Below are positions 6,874 to 13,893 of a stretch of 13,893 nt of DNA, piece by piece. Location of the stretch: assembly GCA_904501965.1 (NCBI GenBank), contig CAJGCS010000013.1, forward strand, positions 1-13,893, in the 5' to 3' direction. The stretch is from an uncultured Bacilli bacterium (lineage in GTDB: Bacteria > Bacillota_I > Bacilli_A > ML615J-28 > CAG-313). The position numbers were made by a program, and so were the translations under genes. The notes under the pieces were generated by a model that saw only the letters and a list, made by a program, of their open reading frames with translations, was not told the DNA's origin and did no database searches. Each line of letters opens with the position of its first letter. Within the stretch, counting starts at the first letter, position 1.

Positions 6874-7449
6874 ATGGCAAAACAATTTATCGTAGAAACT
6901 TCTGCTCGTCATATCCATGTAAATGAAGCAGATTTAAAAGTATTATTTGGTGAAAATGCAAAATTAACACCTAAAAAAGATTTATCACAACCTGGTCAAT
7001 ATGCATGTGAAGAACGTGTTACTGTAGTTGGTCCTAAAAAAGAAATCAAAGGTGTATCTATTCTTGGTCCAACTCGTAAAGAAACTCAAGTTGAATTAAG
7101 TGCAACTGATGCAAGAAGCATTGGTTTACCAATTGTTATTAGAGAATCAGGACAACTTGAAGCTACACCTGGTTGTAAATTAGTTGGCCCATGTGGTGAA
7201 ATCGAAATTGAAAAGGGTGTTATCGTTGCAAAACGTCATATCCATGCGACAGTTAAAGATGCAGAAGAATTAGGTGTTAAAGATAAAGACATAGTAAGTG
7301 TTAAAGTTAATACTCCAGAACGTTCTTTAGTATTTGGTGATGTAGTAGTTAGAGTAAGTGATTCATATGCTCTTGCAATGCACATTGATACAGACGAATC
7401 TAATGCTGGTTGCATAGCTTGTGGCACAATGGGAGAAATTGTAAAATAG
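6874..7449 (+). CDS. pduL: PduL-type phosphate acyltransferase (phosphotransacylase), 191 aa
   Basis: PduL enzymes interconvert acyl-CoA plus phosphate with acyl-phosphate plus CoA (acetyl- or propanoyl-), feeding ATP formation by a kinase. The family's zinc-binding histidine pairs are visible in SARHIHV (H13, H15) and AKRHIHA (H122, H124), with a further conserved H170 in MHIDTDE. LTPKKDLSQPGQ (31-42), LGPTRKETQVE (64-74) and IRESG (89-93) are family blocks. The length is near that of non-microcompartment PduL, and there is no N-terminal extension of the kind that targets PduL into a microcompartment shell. No shell or kinase gene is near. Its own promoter and terminator make it monocistronic. 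Acetyl- or propanoyl-CoA as the main substrate cannot be decided from sequence alone. Confidence 0.9.
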   Translation: MAKQFIVETSARHIHVNEADLKVLFGENAKLTPKKDLSQPGQYACEERVTVVGPKKEIKGVSILGPTRKETQVELSATDARSIGLPIVIRESGQLEATPGCKLVGPCGEIEIEKGVIVAKRHIHATVKDAEELGVKDKDIVSVKVNTPERSLVFGDVVVRVSDSYALAMHIDTDESNAGCIACGTMGEIVK

Positions 7450-7451
7450 TA

Positions 7452-7477
7452 AAAAATCCTACTTTTGTAGGATTTTT
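7452..7477 (+). terminator. Terminator after pduL
   Basis: A perfect 11-bp hairpin (7452-7462 with 7467-7477, TTTT loop) ends in five T and is followed by a T-rich tract to 7490. It starts just after the pduL stop. Confidence 0.92.
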
Positions 7478-7500
7478 ATTTTATTTTTTTATTAAAATTA

Positions 7501-7529
7501 TTGATTTTACAAAAAAGATAGAATATAAT
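7501..7529 (+). promoter_or_regulatory. Sigma-A-type promoter of fucO
   Basis: TTGATT (7501-7506) and a perfect TATAAT (7524-7529) are 17 nt apart. The predicted +1 is near 7536, leaving a leader of about 41 nt. AAAGGA (7563-7568) is the ribosome binding site for the ATG at 7577. Confidence 0.82.
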
Positions 7530-7546
7530 TTTATTAAAAGATATAT

Positions 7547-7559
7547 ATACTTAAAGTAT
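7547..7559. repeat. Perfect 13-nt inverted repeat in the fucO leader
   Basis: ATACTT (7547-7552) and AAGTAT (7554-7559) are exact inverted copies around one A. It lies about 12-24 nt after the predicted transcription start and before the ribosome binding site, where a repressor could act. In DNA this A+T-rich such a repeat can occur by chance. Confidence 0.4.
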
Positions 7560-7576
7560 TTGAAAGGAAAAATTTT

Positions 7577-8722
7577 ATGCCAAGATTTGTTTTAAATGAA
7601 ACATCTTATCATGGAAATGGAGCTATCCAAAATATTGTTCCAGAAATTAAAGCTAGAGGTTTTAAGAAAGTATTTGTTGTTACAGATCCAGACTTAGTAA
7701 AATTTGGAGTAAGTCAAAAAGTCACAAATTTATTAGAAAAAGATAATATACCTTATGAATTATTCTCAAATATTCAAGCAAACCCAACTATTCAAAATGT
7801 AGTTGATGGTGTTGATGCATTTAAAGGCGCTAGTGCTGACTGTATTGTTGCAATCGGTGGTGGTTCTGCAATCGATACTGCAAAAGCAATCGGTATTATT
7901 AATACAAACCCTGAATTTTCTGATGTAAGAAGTTTAGAAGGAGTTGCACCTACAAAACACGCATGTACACCTATTATTGCAGTACCTACAACTGCTGGAA
8001 CAGCAGCTGAAGTAACTATTAACTATGTTATTACTGATGTTGAAAATAATAGAAAATTTGTATGTGTTGATACACACGATATTCCAGTTGTTGCAATAGT
8101 AGATCCTGATATGATGTCTACAATGCCAGCTAGTTTAACTGCAGCTACAGGAATGGATGCATTAACTCATGCAATTGAAGGCTATATTACAAAAGGTGCA
8201 TGGGAGTTATCTGACATGTTCCATTTAGAAGCAATTCGTCTTATTTCAAGTAATCTTCGTGCTGCTTGTAAAAACGAAGAAGCAGGAAGAAGTGGTATGG
8301 CACTAGGTCAATATGTTGCAGGTATGGGCTTTTCAAATGTAGGTCTTGGTATTGTTCACTCTATGGCACATCCTCTTGGTGCTTTATATAATACCCCTCA
8401 TGGTGTTGCAAACGCAATTATTCTTCCAACTGTTATGGAATATAATCAAGAAGCAACTGGCGAAAAATACAGAGAAATTGCTCGTGCAATGGGTGTAAAA
8501 GGCGTTGATGAAATGAGTCAAGACGAATACAGAAAAGAAGCTATTAATGCTGTTAAGAAATTATCAAAAGATGTAGGTATTCCAGAAAACTTAAAAGAGA
8601 TTGTTAAAAAAGAAGACGTTGTATTCCTTGCAGAATCTGCAATGGCTGATGCGTGTCGTCCTGGAAATCCAAAAGAACCGACACTTGAAGATATTATTAA
8701 GTTATACGAATCACTACTATAA
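7577..8722 (+). CDS. fucO: Iron-containing alcohol dehydrogenase, lactaldehyde reductase type, 381 aa
   Basis: A group III iron-dependent alcohol dehydrogenase very close to E. coli FucO, which reduces lactaldehyde to 1,2-propanediol with NADH. Whole blocks agree with FucO as I remember it: the N-terminal LNET, GGGS (94-97) for the nucleotide, VPTTAGTAAEVTINYVITD (136-154), HAIEGYIT, and GQYVAGMGFSNVGLG. The four metal ligands are D194, H198, H261 and H275; H265 is the extra conserved active-site histidine. The length matches the usual 382 residues. Related butanol and propanediol dehydrogenases share the fold, so the physiological aldehyde could differ. It lies after pduL but has its own promoter and terminator. 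Confidence 0.9.
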   Translation: MPRFVLNETSYHGNGAIQNIVPEIKARGFKKVFVVTDPDLVKFGVSQKVTNLLEKDNIPYELFSNIQANPTIQNVVDGVDAFKGASADCIVAIGGGSAIDTAKAIGIINTNPEFSDVRSLEGVAPTKHACTPIIAVPTTAGTAAEVTINYVITDVENNRKFVCVDTHDIPVVAIVDPDMMSTMPASLTAATGMDALTHAIEGYITKGAWELSDMFHLEAIRLISSNLRAACKNEEAGRSGMALGQYVAGMGFSNVGLGIVHSMAHPLGALYNTPHGVANAIILPTVMEYNQEATGEKYREIARAMGVKGVDEMSQDEYRKEAINAVKKLSKDVGIPENLKEIVKKEDVVFLAESAMADACRPGNPKEPTLEDIIKLYESLL

Positions 8723-8731
8723 AAACAAAAA

Positions 8732-8767
8732 AGACGTAACAAAACTTGTTGCGTCTATTTTATTTTT
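8732..8767 (+). terminator. Terminator after fucO
   Basis: An 11-bp hairpin with one G-T wobble (8732-8742 with 8746-8756, 3-nt loop) is followed by ATTTTATTTTT. It separates fucO from the mnmG operon. Confidence 0.88.
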
Positions 8768-8786
8768 AATTCTTTTTGCATATAAA

Positions 8787-8815
8787 TTTAAAAAAAATAA
8801 TAATTATTGTATAAT
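8787..8815 (+). promoter_or_regulatory. Promoter of the mnmG-rsmG-parA operon
   Basis: A perfect -10 box TATAAT (8810-8815) has TTTAAA (8787-8792) at 17-nt spacing as a weak -35 box. The predicted +1 is near 8822; the leader carries AAAGGTGAT (8831-8839) before the ATG at 8843. It is the only promoter I see ahead of seven closely packed genes. Confidence 0.7.
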
Positions 8816-8842
8816 AACCACTAGAAAAGAAAAGGTGATTTT

Positions 8843-9079
8843 ATGAAATGTCCTAGATGTCATAACGAAAATAAATACGATAGCCTAACATGTGACTTTT
8901 GCATGGCAGAGCTTCCAATGACAAAAGAACGTGAAGAAGAAATAAAGGCAAAAAAGGCCTTAGAAAGAAAAGCAAAATTTAAAAAATCAATGACTGTTAT
9001 TATTGGTATGGGGGCAGCAGTTACTATAATTGTTGCTTTTGTTATAGGCTATTTAATATATAGAAACTTAATTTTTTAA
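8843..9079 (+). CDS. Zinc-ribbon single-pass membrane protein, 78 aa
   Basis: A short protein with a zinc ribbon at the N-terminus (C3-x2-C6, C17-x2-C20), a charged Lys/Glu-rich helix (about 27-50) and one hydrophobic segment (about 51-72), ending in a short polar tail. By the positive-inside rule the ribbon should face the cytoplasm. I cannot name a function; zinc-ribbon plus transmembrane proteins of this size are common and poorly studied in low-GC Gram-positives. It opens the mnmG operon, with mnmG beginning 12 nt after its stop. The ATG at 8843 has the good ribosome binding site AAAGGTGAT at 8831-8839. Confidence 0.8.
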   Translation: MKCPRCHNENKYDSLTCDFCMAELPMTKEREEEIKAKKALERKAKFKKSMTVIIGMGAAVTIIVAFVIGYLIYRNLIF

Positions 9080-9091
9080 GAGGTTTATAAT

Positions 9092-10996
9092 ATGGGATTA
9101 TTAACAACAAAAGAAAAACTTATAAATCATATATATGATGTTATTGTTGTTGGTGGTGGTCATGCAGGGATAGAAGCTGCTTTATCAAGTGCTAGAATCG
9201 GCCACACAACTTTAATGTTATGTGGCAATTTTTATCGTATTGGGAATATGCCTTGCAACCCGTCTATTGGTGGACCTGCTAAGGGAATACTGGTTCGTGA
9301 AATAGATGCACTTGGTGGAGAGATGGCAAAAGCAGCTGATAAAACAGCAATTCAAGTAAAAATGCTAAATATCTCAAAAGGCCCAGCCGTACGTGCAATG
9401 AGAGTTCAATCAGATAAAGTTGCTTATAAAGAATATATGCAAAATGTTACATCAAACACAGAAAATTTAGATATATATATATCCCTTGTTGATAAACTAA
9501 TCGTAGATGAAGGAACTATTAAAGGTGTTATCTTAGAAGATGAAACTAAGGTTTTCGCAAAGCGTGTGATTATTACTACCGGAACATATCTATCATCTTG
9601 TATTTTAGTTGGTAAATCAAAAACACCATATGGACCAGATTATGAAAAAACAAACTACGGTTTATCAGGCTCTTTAAAAGAACACGGATTTAAGCTAATT
9701 CGTCTTAAAACAGGTACTCCTGCTCGTATTTATACTGATTCAATTGATTTTTCAAATGCTCAAATTGAACTTGGAACAAACTTACCACTTACATTTAGTT
9801 ATGAAACAAATCCAAGTGACATGATTCCATTTGAAAAACAAGAACCATGTTATTTAATTTGGACAACAGATGAAACGAAAAAAATTATCTTTGAACATTT
9901 AAATGAATCTAGTATGTATTCTGGTATTGTCGAAGGTGTAGGACCAAGATATTGTCCATCAATCGAAGATAAGATGGTACGTTTTAAAGATAAAGATCGT
10001 CATCAAATATTCTTAGAACCAGAAAGCCTAACTCTTGGTGAAACATATATTCAAGGATTTTCTACAAGTATGCCTCATGATGTTCAAGAACAAATGGTGC
10101 ATTCTTTACCAGGACTTGAAAATGCAAGATTTGCAAAATATGCATATGCGATAGAATATGATGCAATTGATCCTCAACAATTAAAACCTACGCTTGAAGC
10201 AAAAACAATCAAAGGTTTATATTTTGCAGGACAAGTAAACGGAACAAGCGGTTATGAAGAAGCTGCAGCACAAGGATTAATGGCCGGTATTAATGCAAGC
10301 TTATCGCTTGAAGAAAAAGAAGAAATAGTTTTAAGAAGAGATGAAGCATATTTAGGTGTTTTAATTGATGACTTAGTAACAAAAGGTGTAGTAGACCCAT
10401 ATAGAATGCTTACATCTCGTGCCGAATATCGTCTTTTACTAAGACACGATAATGCCGATAGAAGACTTCTTGAATATGGATATTATGCAGGGCTTATCAA
10501 AGAAGAACGTCATAATAAATTCTTGAATAAAATAAAAGCACTAGAAGATGAAATAAAACGACTTGAAGTAGTTCGTCTTACTCCAAAGTCAAATATTAAT
10601 TCATATTTAGAAAGTATTAATTCCCCTATTTTAAAAGACGGAATTAGTGCAAAAGAACTTATGAAACGTCCAGAAATTAGTTACTTTGATATAGTTAAAA
10701 TGTTAGATTTAGAAAACCCACTTCCATATGAACTTGGAGAGGAATTAAACATCGAAGTAAAATACGCAGGTTATATTGAAAAATCATATCGTGATGCAAA
10801 CAAGATGTTAAAACTAGAATCTATTAAAATACCAGCTGATTTAGATTATAATGATATTCCTAATATCGCAAGCGAAGCAAAAGAAAAACTAAACAAAGTT
10901 CGTCCTTTTACAGTTTCACAAGCAATGCGAATTAGCGGTGTAAATCCAAGTGATATTGCAATATTACTTGTTTACCTAGAATCAAGAAAGAAATAA
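9092..10996 (+). CDS. mnmG: tRNA uridine-5-carboxymethylaminomethyl synthesis protein MnmG, 634 aa
   Basis: MnmG (GidA) binds FAD and, with the GTPase MnmE, adds the (carboxy)methylaminomethyl group to the wobble uridine of several tRNAs. The FAD-binding GGGHAG is at 21-26. The conserved MPCNPSIGGPAKG block (53-65) contains C55, and VGPRYCPSIEDK contains C288; these match the two conserved family cysteines. The length agrees with the usual 620-635 residues and the C-terminal helical MnmE-binding region is present, so the gene is intact. The ribosome binding site AAGAGGT is at 9078-9084. No mnmE lies upstream here, although mnmE often sits beside mnmG; it must be elsewhere if the pathway works. 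Confidence 0.97.
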   Translation: MGLLTTKEKLINHIYDVIVVGGGHAGIEAALSSARIGHTTLMLCGNFYRIGNMPCNPSIGGPAKGILVREIDALGGEMAKAADKTAIQVKMLNISKGPAVRAMRVQSDKVAYKEYMQNVTSNTENLDIYISLVDKLIVDEGTIKGVILEDETKVFAKRVIITTGTYLSSCILVGKSKTPYGPDYEKTNYGLSGSLKEHGFKLIRLKTGTPARIYTDSIDFSNAQIELGTNLPLTFSYETNPSDMIPFEKQEPCYLIWTTDETKKIIFEHLNESSMYSGIVEGVGPRYCPSIEDKMVRFKDKDRHQIFLEPESLTLGETYIQGFSTSMPHDVQEQMVHSLPGLENARFAKYAYAIEYDAIDPQQLKPTLEAKTIKGLYFAGQVNGTSGYEEAAAQGLMAGINASLSLEEKEEIVLRRDEAYLGVLIDDLVTKGVVDPYRMLTSRAEYRLLLRHDNADRRLLEYGYYAGLIKEERHNKFLNKIKALEDEIKRLEVVRLTPKSNINSYLESINSPILKDGISAKELMKRPEISYFDIVKMLDLENPLPYELGEELNIEVKYAGYIEKSYRDANKMLKLESIKIPADLDYNDIPNIASEAKEKLNKVRPFTVSQAMRISGVNPSDIAILLVYLESRKK

Positions 10997-11001
10997 TTAA
11001 T

Positions 11002-11691
11002 ATGAATGAATTAATTAAATCAATTGTTGATGCAAATGAAGTTCAACTTGAACAACTAAAAAAATACTATGATATTTTAATAGAAGAATCAAACAAATAT
11101 AATCTAACAGCTATAAAAGATTTAGAAGAAGTATATATCAAACATTTTTATGATAGCCTACTTTTATCAAAGACAACTGATTTATCTAAAAATGTTAAGC
11201 TTGCAGATATCGGAAGTGGCGCCGGATTTCCTGGATTAGTTCTTAAAATAATGTTTCCAAATGTATCTATTACATTAATAGAACCAACTCTTAAAAGATG
11301 CAACTTTTTAAACCTTGTAATAAAAGAATTAGACTTAAAAGATATATATGTAGTTAACGCTAGAGCCGAAGAATATATCAAAGAAAAAAGAGAATATTTT
11401 GATATTGTCACAGCTAGAGCAGTAGCTCCACTTAATATCTTACTTGAACTTTCAATTCCTTTCTTAAAACAAAATGGCATTTTTATCGCAATGAAAGGAA
11501 GTAGTGCAAGCACTGAATTAGATGAAGCTAAGAATGCTTATAAAATATTAAATGCAAAAGTTACTGAAGAATATACATTCAACTTACCAAAAGATTTAGG
11601 AATAAGAAAAATTATTAAATTTACAAAGTTAGGAAAAACAAAAGATATATATCCTAGACTTTATGCAAAGATAAAAAAACAACCATTGTAG
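11002..11691 (+). CDS. rsmG: 16S rRNA (guanine527-N7)-methyltransferase RsmG, 229 aa
   Basis: RsmG (GidB) methylates N7 of G527 in the 530 loop of 16S rRNA with S-adenosylmethionine. The family signatures NLTAI (34-38), HFYDSL (48-53), the SAM-binding DIGSGAGFPG (69-78), IEPTLKRCNFL (93-103) and TARAVA (137-142) are all visible, and the length is near the usual 215-240. It starts 5 nt after the mnmG stop. The bases before its ATG show no clear ribosome binding site, so translation probably depends on ribosomes finishing mnmG. Confidence 0.96.
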   Translation: MNELIKSIVDANEVQLEQLKKYYDILIEESNKYNLTAIKDLEEVYIKHFYDSLLLSKTTDLSKNVKLADIGSGAGFPGLVLKIMFPNVSITLIEPTLKRCNFLNLVIKELDLKDIYVVNARAEEYIKEKREYFDIVTARAVAPLNILLELSIPFLKQNGIFIAMKGSSASTELDEAKNAYKILNAKVTEEYTFNLPKDLGIRKIIKFTKLGKTKDIYPRLYAKIKKQPL

Positions 11692-11699
11692 GAGATAAT

Positions 11700-12470
11700 A
11701 TGAGTGCAAGAATAATCTCAATAGTCAATCAAAAAGGTGGCGTTGGTAAAACAACAACAAGTATTAACTTAGCTGTTGCTTTAGCTATGCAAAATAAAAA
11801 AGTCTTATTAATTGACTTTGACCAACAAGCAAACGCAACTATCGGGCTTGGCGTAAAAAGAGAAGATGTATTATTTGATATATCAGACTTTTTTACACAT
11901 ATTGCGGTATTACATAAAGCGATTATTAAAACAGCTGTTGAAAATTTAAAACTAATACCAGCTTCAATAAAACTAGCAAATATTGAAGAATCGCTTTATC
12001 AAGTACCAGATAAAGAGTTTTTACTTGATCGAAAATTAAAAGTTATTAAAAAAGATTATGACTATATCTTAATTGACTGTCCACCATCACTTAGTTTAAT
12101 TGTTGATAATGCTTTATTTGCAAGTGATTCGGTAATTATTCCTGTAGAATGTGGCTATTATTCTTATGATGCTCTTAACCAAATGATTCATAAAATTAAT
12201 CAAGTTCAAAAAGTTAAACCACTTGAAGTAGAAGGAATTCTTCTTACAAAACTTGATAATAGAAATACGCTTGGATATGAAGTTGCGGAAAAAGTAAATT
12301 TCTTATTCCCGGATAAAATATTTAAAACAATTATTACATATTCAAGTCATATCCAAGAAGCTCCAATGCATGGAAAAAGCGTTGTTGAATTTTCTTTTAA
12401 TTCGAGGGGTTCAAAAGAATATCGCTTATTAGCAGAAGAGATTATTAGTAAAAGCATAGGAGGCAATTAA
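11700..12470 (+). CDS. parA: ParA/Soj-type chromosome-partitioning ATPase, 256 aa
   Basis: ParA ATPases bind DNA nonspecifically as ATP dimers and, together with ParB on parS sites, move origin regions and tune initiation. The deviant Walker A box QKGGVGKTT (11-19), Walker A' DFDQQANAT (39-47) and Walker B ILIDCPPS (123-130) are present, and 256 residues match chromosomal Soj (about 253) rather than larger plasmid ParAs. AGGAGA at 11691-11696 precedes the ATG. It follows rsmG by 8 nt, the usual place for soj. The expected parB (spo0J) does not follow; a mechanosensitive channel gene starts 1 nt after the stop. ParB may be encoded elsewhere. Confidence 0.93.
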   Translation: MSARIISIVNQKGGVGKTTTSINLAVALAMQNKKVLLIDFDQQANATIGLGVKREDVLFDISDFFTHIAVLHKAIIKTAVENLKLIPASIKLANIEESLYQVPDKEFLLDRKLKVIKKDYDYILIDCPPSLSLIVDNALFASDSVIIPVECGYYSYDALNQMIHKINQVQKVKPLEVEGILLTKLDNRNTLGYEVAEKVNFLFPDKIFKTIITYSSHIQEAPMHGKSVVEFSFNSRGSKEYRLLAEEIISKSIGGN

Positions 12471-12471
12471 A

Positions 12472-13506
12472 ATGAGTGAATTTTTCTCACCTACAAATGC
12501 AATTGTATCATCAATTCTTAGTGCAGTTGCAATAATTATTTATTTTGTACTTAGTTGGCTTATTAAAAAATTATTTAAGAAAAACACAAATAAAGGCTTA
12601 GCTGTTTTAAATTTATTTTTAAACCTATTTTTAGCAGCTGCTTTTATTGTATCAATACTATTTATATTAGGGCTAAACATTACTGCGGTATGTAACAAAG
12701 TTGTAAGCTTAGCAACACGTGATAATTTAAAAGTTTTCTTGACTGAAAATATTTCAAAAATTGTCGGTGTAATTTTAACAATTGTTATCGCAAGCATTAT
12801 AATGAGTTCATTTATCGCTATCTTAAAGGCTACTAAAGCAAGAAGACCTGAAGATCAAAAAAGAAAGCGTACTCTTGATAAAGTATTAGTTAGTATTGTT
12901 AGATATGTTGTAATTATTGTTTCGGCAGTAATTATATTATTTATCCTTGGTGTAAACGTAATTCCAGCTCTTGCAGGTCTTGGAATTGCCGGGCTTGTTC
13001 TTGGTCTTGGAGCACAAAAACTAATAACTGACTTTATAAGTGGTTTATTTATTATACTAGAACACCACTTTGATGTTGGTGATATTATTGATGTTGGTGG
13101 ATTTAAAGGTGAAGTAATTGACCTTGGTTTAAAAACAACAAAGATTAGAAACTGGCAAGGACAAGTAAAAATTCTTTCAAATTCAGAAGTTTCAAATTTA
13201 ATTAACTGTTCTTTAAATAATACAGTATTCTCAACAACATTTGATGTATCTTATCAAGCTGATGTTAATCGTGCAATGGAAGTAGTAAACAATGAACTTC
13301 CTGTTATGTTAAAAGATAACGAAAATATTTTAGTAATGCCAAGATGCAATGGTGTATCAGCATTAACTGCAAGAAGTATTACAATTAATGTTGTTGCTAC
13401 AGCTAAAAACGAATCACATTATCAACTTACACGCGATATCAATACAGCTATAAAAGAAATTCTAGAAAAAAACAACATCAAATTCCCAGGAGAGACTAAT
13501 GATTGA
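12472..13506 (+). CDS. MscS-family small-conductance mechanosensitive channel, 344 aa
   Basis: MscS channels open under membrane tension to release solutes after hypo-osmotic shock. Hydrophobic segments are visible at about 9-32, 46-68, 96-119 and 138-160, followed by the pore-lining helix (about 163-182) with its Gly/Ala pattern AGLGIAGLVLGLGAQK. The beta domain follows with FDVGDIIDVGGFKGEV (200-215) and LSNSEVSNLIN, then the C-terminal alpha/beta part. Four helices before the pore is more than E. coli MscS, which has two. AGGAGG precedes the ATG at 12472, which lies 1 nt after the parA stop. The TGA stop overlaps the next gene by 8 nt. Confidence 0.92.
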   Translation: MSEFFSPTNAIVSSILSAVAIIIYFVLSWLIKKLFKKNTNKGLAVLNLFLNLFLAAAFIVSILFILGLNITAVCNKVVSLATRDNLKVFLTENISKIVGVILTIVIASIIMSSFIAILKATKARRPEDQKRKRTLDKVLVSIVRYVVIIVSAVIILFILGVNVIPALAGLGIAGLVLGLGAQKLITDFISGLFIILEHHFDVGDIIDVGGFKGEVIDLGLKTTKIRNWQGQVKILSNSEVSNLINCSLNNTVFSTTFDVSYQADVNRAMEVVNNELPVMLKDNENILVMPRCNGVSALTARSITINVVATAKNESHYQLTRDINTAIKEILEKNNIKFPGETND

Positions 13507-13675
13507 TCCAACAACTGTTAAAGTAGGAGATATATTAACATTTAAAAAAAGCCATCCATGTGGAGGCGCAACTTGGAAGGTATTAAGAATTGGTGTTGAT
13601 TGGAAACTAGAATGCACCACTTGTAAAAGAGTTATTATGATATCAAGACTTGATGCACTTAAAAGGGTTAAATAG
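13499..13675 (+). CDS. DUF951 family small protein, 58 aa
   Basis: A 58-residue protein with the DUF951 pattern: a VGDILTFKKSHPCGG segment (9-23), then W26, and C39-x2-C42 near a basic C-terminal tail. Three cysteines (C21, C39, C42) and H19 could bind a metal. The function is unknown. The family is commonly found in low-GC Gram-positives right after an MscS-type gene near the origin, as here. The start at 13499 lies inside the end of the channel gene, 8 nt overlapped, with AGGAGA at 13488-13493 as its ribosome binding site, so the two are probably coupled. Confidence 0.88.
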   Translation: MIDPTTVKVGDILTFKKSHPCGGATWKVLRIGVDWKLECTTCKRVIMISRLDALKRVK

Positions 13676-13683
13676 AGGTAATA

Positions 13684-13893
13684 ATGCGAAAGAATAAGAA
13701 CAAATCAAACGAAACTTTAGAAAAAGAAATAGAAGTCTTAGAAGATGGTGGAAACATCATTGTTGAAAACGATGAAAAACAAAAAAATCCAAAGAAAGTA
13801 AGAAGACAAAAAAGATCTCGTGCATTCTTTATTCTTTGGAATATCGCATCAATTATCTTTTATGGAATTTCTACTGCGACATATCTTATAAAA
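13684..13893 (+). CDS. Hypothetical membrane protein, N-terminal 70 aa only
   Basis: The gene starts at ATG 13684 after AGAGGT (13674-13679) and runs open to the window edge. The visible part has a highly charged Lys/Glu-rich cytoplasmic stretch (1-46) followed by the start of a hydrophobic segment (about 47-69). That layout, a charged leader before the first membrane helix, cannot be tied to a family from 70 residues. It begins 8 nt after the DUF951 stop and so belongs to the same operon. In many relatives ychF follows DUF951; this is not YchF. Confidence 0.7.
   Translation, partial: MRKNKNKSNETLEKEIEVLEDGGNIIVENDEKQKNPKKVRRQKRSRAFFILWNIASIIFYGISTATYLIK

Noticed and set aside
11148..11513. 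A 121-residue minus-strand open frame
   Set aside because: It lies wholly inside rsmG, whose motifs are clear on the plus strand, and lacks start signals.
12716..12721. CACGTG core, as in a parS site
   Set aside because: The flanking bases do not match the parS inverted repeat and it is inside the channel gene.
13499..13521. Mycoplasma-type code with TGA read as tryptophan
   Set aside because: Reading through the TGA of the channel gene would add only five residues, but all tryptophans seen are TGG and no gene contains an internal TGA, so the standard code is simpler.

Overview
The window is strongly A+T-rich bacterial DNA from a low-GC Gram-positive lineage (Bacillota/Mycoplasmatota side). 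Three things point there: the tRNA order Ser-fMet-Asp-Phe is the one I know from Bacillus-type tRNA clusters, the CCA ends are encoded in the DNA, and the mnmG-rsmG-parA order is typical of the region near the replication origin in that group. The genetic code looks standard: the MscS gene ends in TGA, all visible tryptophans are TGG, and no TGA falls inside a gene, which argues against the Mycoplasma code. FucO- and PduL-type fermentation enzymes suggest an anaerobe. An uncultured gut Bacilli/RF39-like organism is a guess, not a demonstration.

Layout. 1-344: end of a tRNA cluster (partial Ser, initiator Met, Asp, Phe) and its terminator. 354-2226: a consensus promoter drives a small helical protein and a zinc-ribbon/acidic-repeat/YccF membrane protein, closed by a terminator that works both ways. 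2273-2480: a 39-residue four-cysteine gene on the minus strand, with a divergent promoter region. 2481-5434: a two-gene unit made of a protein that looks like a [FeFe]-hydrogenase stripped of its cluster-binding cysteines, then a large DUF2779 protein combining PD-(D/E)XK-like and DEDD exonuclease-like parts. 5452-6759: rimO on the minus strand, sharing a terminator with the nuclease gene. 6874-8722: pduL and fucO, each with its own promoter and terminator. 8810 to the window end: one long operon (zinc-ribbon membrane protein, mnmG, rsmG, parA, mscS-like channel, DUF951, partial membrane protein).

How the genes fit together. The last operon is housekeeping: tRNA wobble modification, 16S rRNA methylation, chromosome partitioning and osmotic protection. 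No parB lies beside parA. RimO modifies ribosomal protein S12. PduL and FucO handle acyl-phosphate and short-chain aldehyde/alcohol steps without any microcompartment genes nearby.

Most unusual: (1) the cysteine-poor hydrogenase-like protein translated just ahead of a nuclease that itself has a cysteine cluster, with a tiny four-cysteine protein divergent to it; (2) three promoters in which the predicted transcript starts exactly on the ribosome binding site, giving leaders of only about 9-12 nucleotides. Both rest on reading by eye and recalled family sequences; no search was run.
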